A DNA stretch of 64,000 nucleotides from the NCBI RefSeq assembly GCF_001435235.1, contig NZ_AZGB01000005.1:62001-126000 (forward strand), read 5' to 3'. The notes below the pieces were generated by a model. That model was not told the DNA's origin, ran no database searches, and saw nothing but the letters and a program-made list of their open reading frames with translations. Position numbers and translations under genes: made by a program. The stretch's first letter is position 1; each line of letters opens with the position of its first letter. Origin of the DNA: Liquorilactobacillus ghanensis DSM 18630. GTDB lineage: Bacteria > Bacillota > Bacilli > Lactobacillales > Lactobacillaceae. Positions 62,447 through 64,000 of this stretch are shown here, one piece after another.

Positions 62447-64000
62447 TCATTGGATGCCGTTCGGTTTGATCATAAAGAAATGATTTTAAGTCGTTAATAA
62501 TTATTTCTCGCAAAGTTTTCTCAGTTACATCGGGTTTAGCAATTGCCCGGCGAATTGTATGGAACAAACGTCGTTTTCCACGTTCAATCAATTCTTCCGA
62601 TTCACGCATATAGATAAAACCACGTGAAAGTAAATCCGGTCCAGCTAAAATTTCTTGCCGTTTTAAATCGATAGTTGCAACTACGACAACTAAGCCTTCT
62701 TGAGCTAAAATACGTCTTTCGTGTAAGACAACATTGCCAATATCGCCAATTCCTGAACCATCAACATAAACGTCTCCAGCATTGAAATGTCCAGCGATTC
62801 GCGCAGAGTCTTTAGTTAAAGCTAAGACATCACCATTTTGCATAATAAATGAGCGATCCTGGGGCACGTCACATTTTTCAGCCAACTCCGTATGGATTTT
62901 TAACATACGATATTCACCATGGACCGGAACAAAAAACTTGGGCTGGATTAAGCGAAGCATTAATTTCTGTTCTTCCTGACCGCCATGACCGGAAGCATGA
63001 ATATTATTAACTTTTCCATGAATAACGTCAGCCCCAGCTTCTTCTAATTCATTGATGACTTTATTAACACTGATTGTATTACCTGGAATTGGTAAACTAG
63101 AGAAAACGACCGTATCATCTGGTTGGATACTGACTTGCCGATGAGTTCCATTAGCAATTCGGCTAAGAGCGGCCATTGGTTCACCTTGCGAACCAGTACA
63201 TAATATCATTACCCGATTAGCTGGCAAATTATTGATCTCGTGTGCATCAACTAAGGCATCATCAGGGATATCCAAGTAGCCGAGTTCACGACCATTAGCG
63301 ATTGCAGCTTCCATACTGCGTCCAAAAACAGCGATTTTCCGGTTTTTGGCAACAGCAACTTCGGCCGCTTGTTGGATACGGGAAATATTTGATGCAAAAG
63401 TAGCAAATATAATTCGTCCCTCAACCCGTTCAAAAATTCGCCGAATTGACTTACCAACCCAGCGTTCTGATTTGGTAAAATTCGGTATTTCTGCGTTAGT
63501 ACTATCAGAAAGTAAACATAGCACACCATCGCTGCCTAATTTAGCCATTCGTTGTAAATTAGGTGGCTGATGAGTAACTGGTGTTAAGTCAAATTTGAAA
63601 TCTCCTGTAGCTACAATTGTGCCACTAGGGGTCTTAACAGCAATTCCCAACGTGTCTGGAATTGAGTGCGTTGTCCTAAAAAAGGAAACACTTGTTTTTC
63701 GGAACTTCAAAACAGAATCTTCATTGATCTCGTGCAACTCGGTAGTTCTCAGCAATCCATGTTCTTCTAGTTTGCTTTTGATGAGTGCGAGTGCCAATGG
63801 TCCTGCATAAATTGGGACATTGATTTGTTTGAGTAGATAGGGAATTCCGCCAATATGATCTTCGTGACCATGAGTAATCACCAATGCTTTGATCTTCGAC
63901 TGATTGGCAACTAAATATTGGTAGTCGGGGATAACGTAGTCAATACCTAATAAATCATCTTCAGGAAATTTAATTCCGGCATCAATAACGATAATTTCAT
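62421..64000 (-). CDS. rnjA: Ribonuclease J1 (N-terminus outside window)
   Basis: A metallo-beta-lactamase-fold RNase with 5'-3' exo- and endonuclease activity in mRNA turnover. The frame runs past the right edge; the visible part begins [26 protein letters not shown], so roughly the first 30 residues are missing. The metal-binding HGHEDHIGG is intact, as are [10 protein letters not shown] and the C-terminal beta-CASP and tail regions ([26 protein letters not shown]). The intact metal site points to the active J1 paralogue. Internal ATG 63884 is not the start. rpoY, often upstream, would be outside the window. Confidence 0.95.
   Translation of the reverse strand, partial: EIIVIDAGIKFPEDDLLGIDYVIPDYQYLVANQSKIKALVITHGHEDHIGGIPYLLKQINVPIYAGPLALALIKSKLEEHGLLRTTELHEINEDSVLKFRKTSVSFFRTTHSIPDTLGIAVKTPSGTIVATGDFKFDLTPVTHQPPNLQRMAKLGSDGVLCLLSDSTNAEIPNFTKSERWVGKSIRRIFERVEGRIIFATFASNISRIQQAAEVAVAKNRKIAVFGRSMEAAIANGRELGYLDIPDDALVDAHEINNLPANRVMILCTGSQGEPMAALSRIANGTHRQVSIQPDDTVVFSSLPIPGNTISVNKVINELEEAGADVIHGKVNNIHASGHGGQEEQKLMLRLIQPKFFVPVHGEYRMLKIHTELAEKCDVPQDRSFIMQNGDVLALTKDSARIAGHFNAGDVYVDGSGIGDIGNVVLHERRILAQEGLVVVVATIDLKRQEILAGPDLLSRGFIYMRESEELIERGKRRLFHTIRRAIAKPDVTEKTLREIIINDLKSFLYDQTERHPMIMPMLVLV

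Overview
The window is ordinary chromosome of a low-GC Gram-positive bacterium of the family Lactobacillaceae. This rests on the gene order (gmk-rpoZ-coaBC-priA-fmt-rsmB-stp-pknB-rsgA-rpe-thiN; fakA-recG-plsX-acpP-rnc-smc-ftsY-ylxM-ffh-rpsP-rimM-trmD-rplS; a dcw cluster from mraZ to divIVA-ileS), on lactobacillar small families (DUF3397, DUF4044, DUF1831) and on AT-rich spacers. MurE carries the DNPR motif of meso-diaminopimelate (mDAP)-adding enzymes, and lysC and dapF are present, so the cell wall is probably of the mDAP type. Lactiplantibacillus and many Liquorilactobacillus share that trait, but the genus cannot be fixed from the sequence alone. I see no IS element, integrase, CRISPR array, tRNA or rRNA.

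Layout. 0-1.6 kb: the tail of a probable glnR, then glnA. 1.6-2.1 kb: a leftward YolD-like gene whose promoter carries two LexA boxes. 2.2-14.1 kb: nucleotide, CoA and translation-initiation genes, the Stp/PknB phosphatase-kinase pair, rsgA, rpe and thiN. 14.2 kb: rpmB, leftward. 14.6-29.8 kb: stress and fatty-acid functions, lipid synthesis, chromosome condensation, the SRP pathway and ribosome maturation genes. 29.9-31.6 kb is the only accessory-looking interval: a leftward XRE repressor plus ImmA/IrrE-type metalloprotease, facing a rightward 68-aa HTH protein across a palindromic operator, followed by a 39-aa DUF4044 membrane protein gene with its own promoter and terminator.

31.7-51.5 kb: aspartokinase and DUF3397, then the division/wall cluster mraZ-rsmH-ftsL-pbp-murE-mraY-murD-murG-divIB-ftsA-ftsZ-sepF-yggT-ylmH-divIVA, then a T-box leader and ileS. 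51.6-57 kb: dapF, nudF, a small membrane protein, mtnN, a cysteine desulfurase, DUF1831 and mnmA; the last three form a tRNA-thiolation neighbourhood. 57-61 kb: a histidine phosphatase, a TPR protein and recD2. 61-64 kb, leftward: a diacylglycerol-kinase-fold protein that has lost its catalytic motifs, and rnjA, which runs off the right edge.

How it works together. Most genes sit in tight operons with 1-17 nt overlaps and are growth and division functions: wall precursor synthesis (lysC, dapF, murE/D/G, mraY) beside the divisome (ftsL, pbp, divIB, ftsA, ftsZ, sepF, divIVA), under MraZ repeats and probably the PASTA kinase PknB. Regulation readable in the DNA includes LexA boxes (YolD-like), a four-copy MraZ repeat, an isoleucine T-box, an L19-type leader, a terminator/promoter switch before rimM, and the XRE operator. 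The least explained items are the XRE-ImmA-HTH module, the degenerate lipid kinase, the SD-less ylxM leader, and unusually glutamine-rich proteins, above all Smc.
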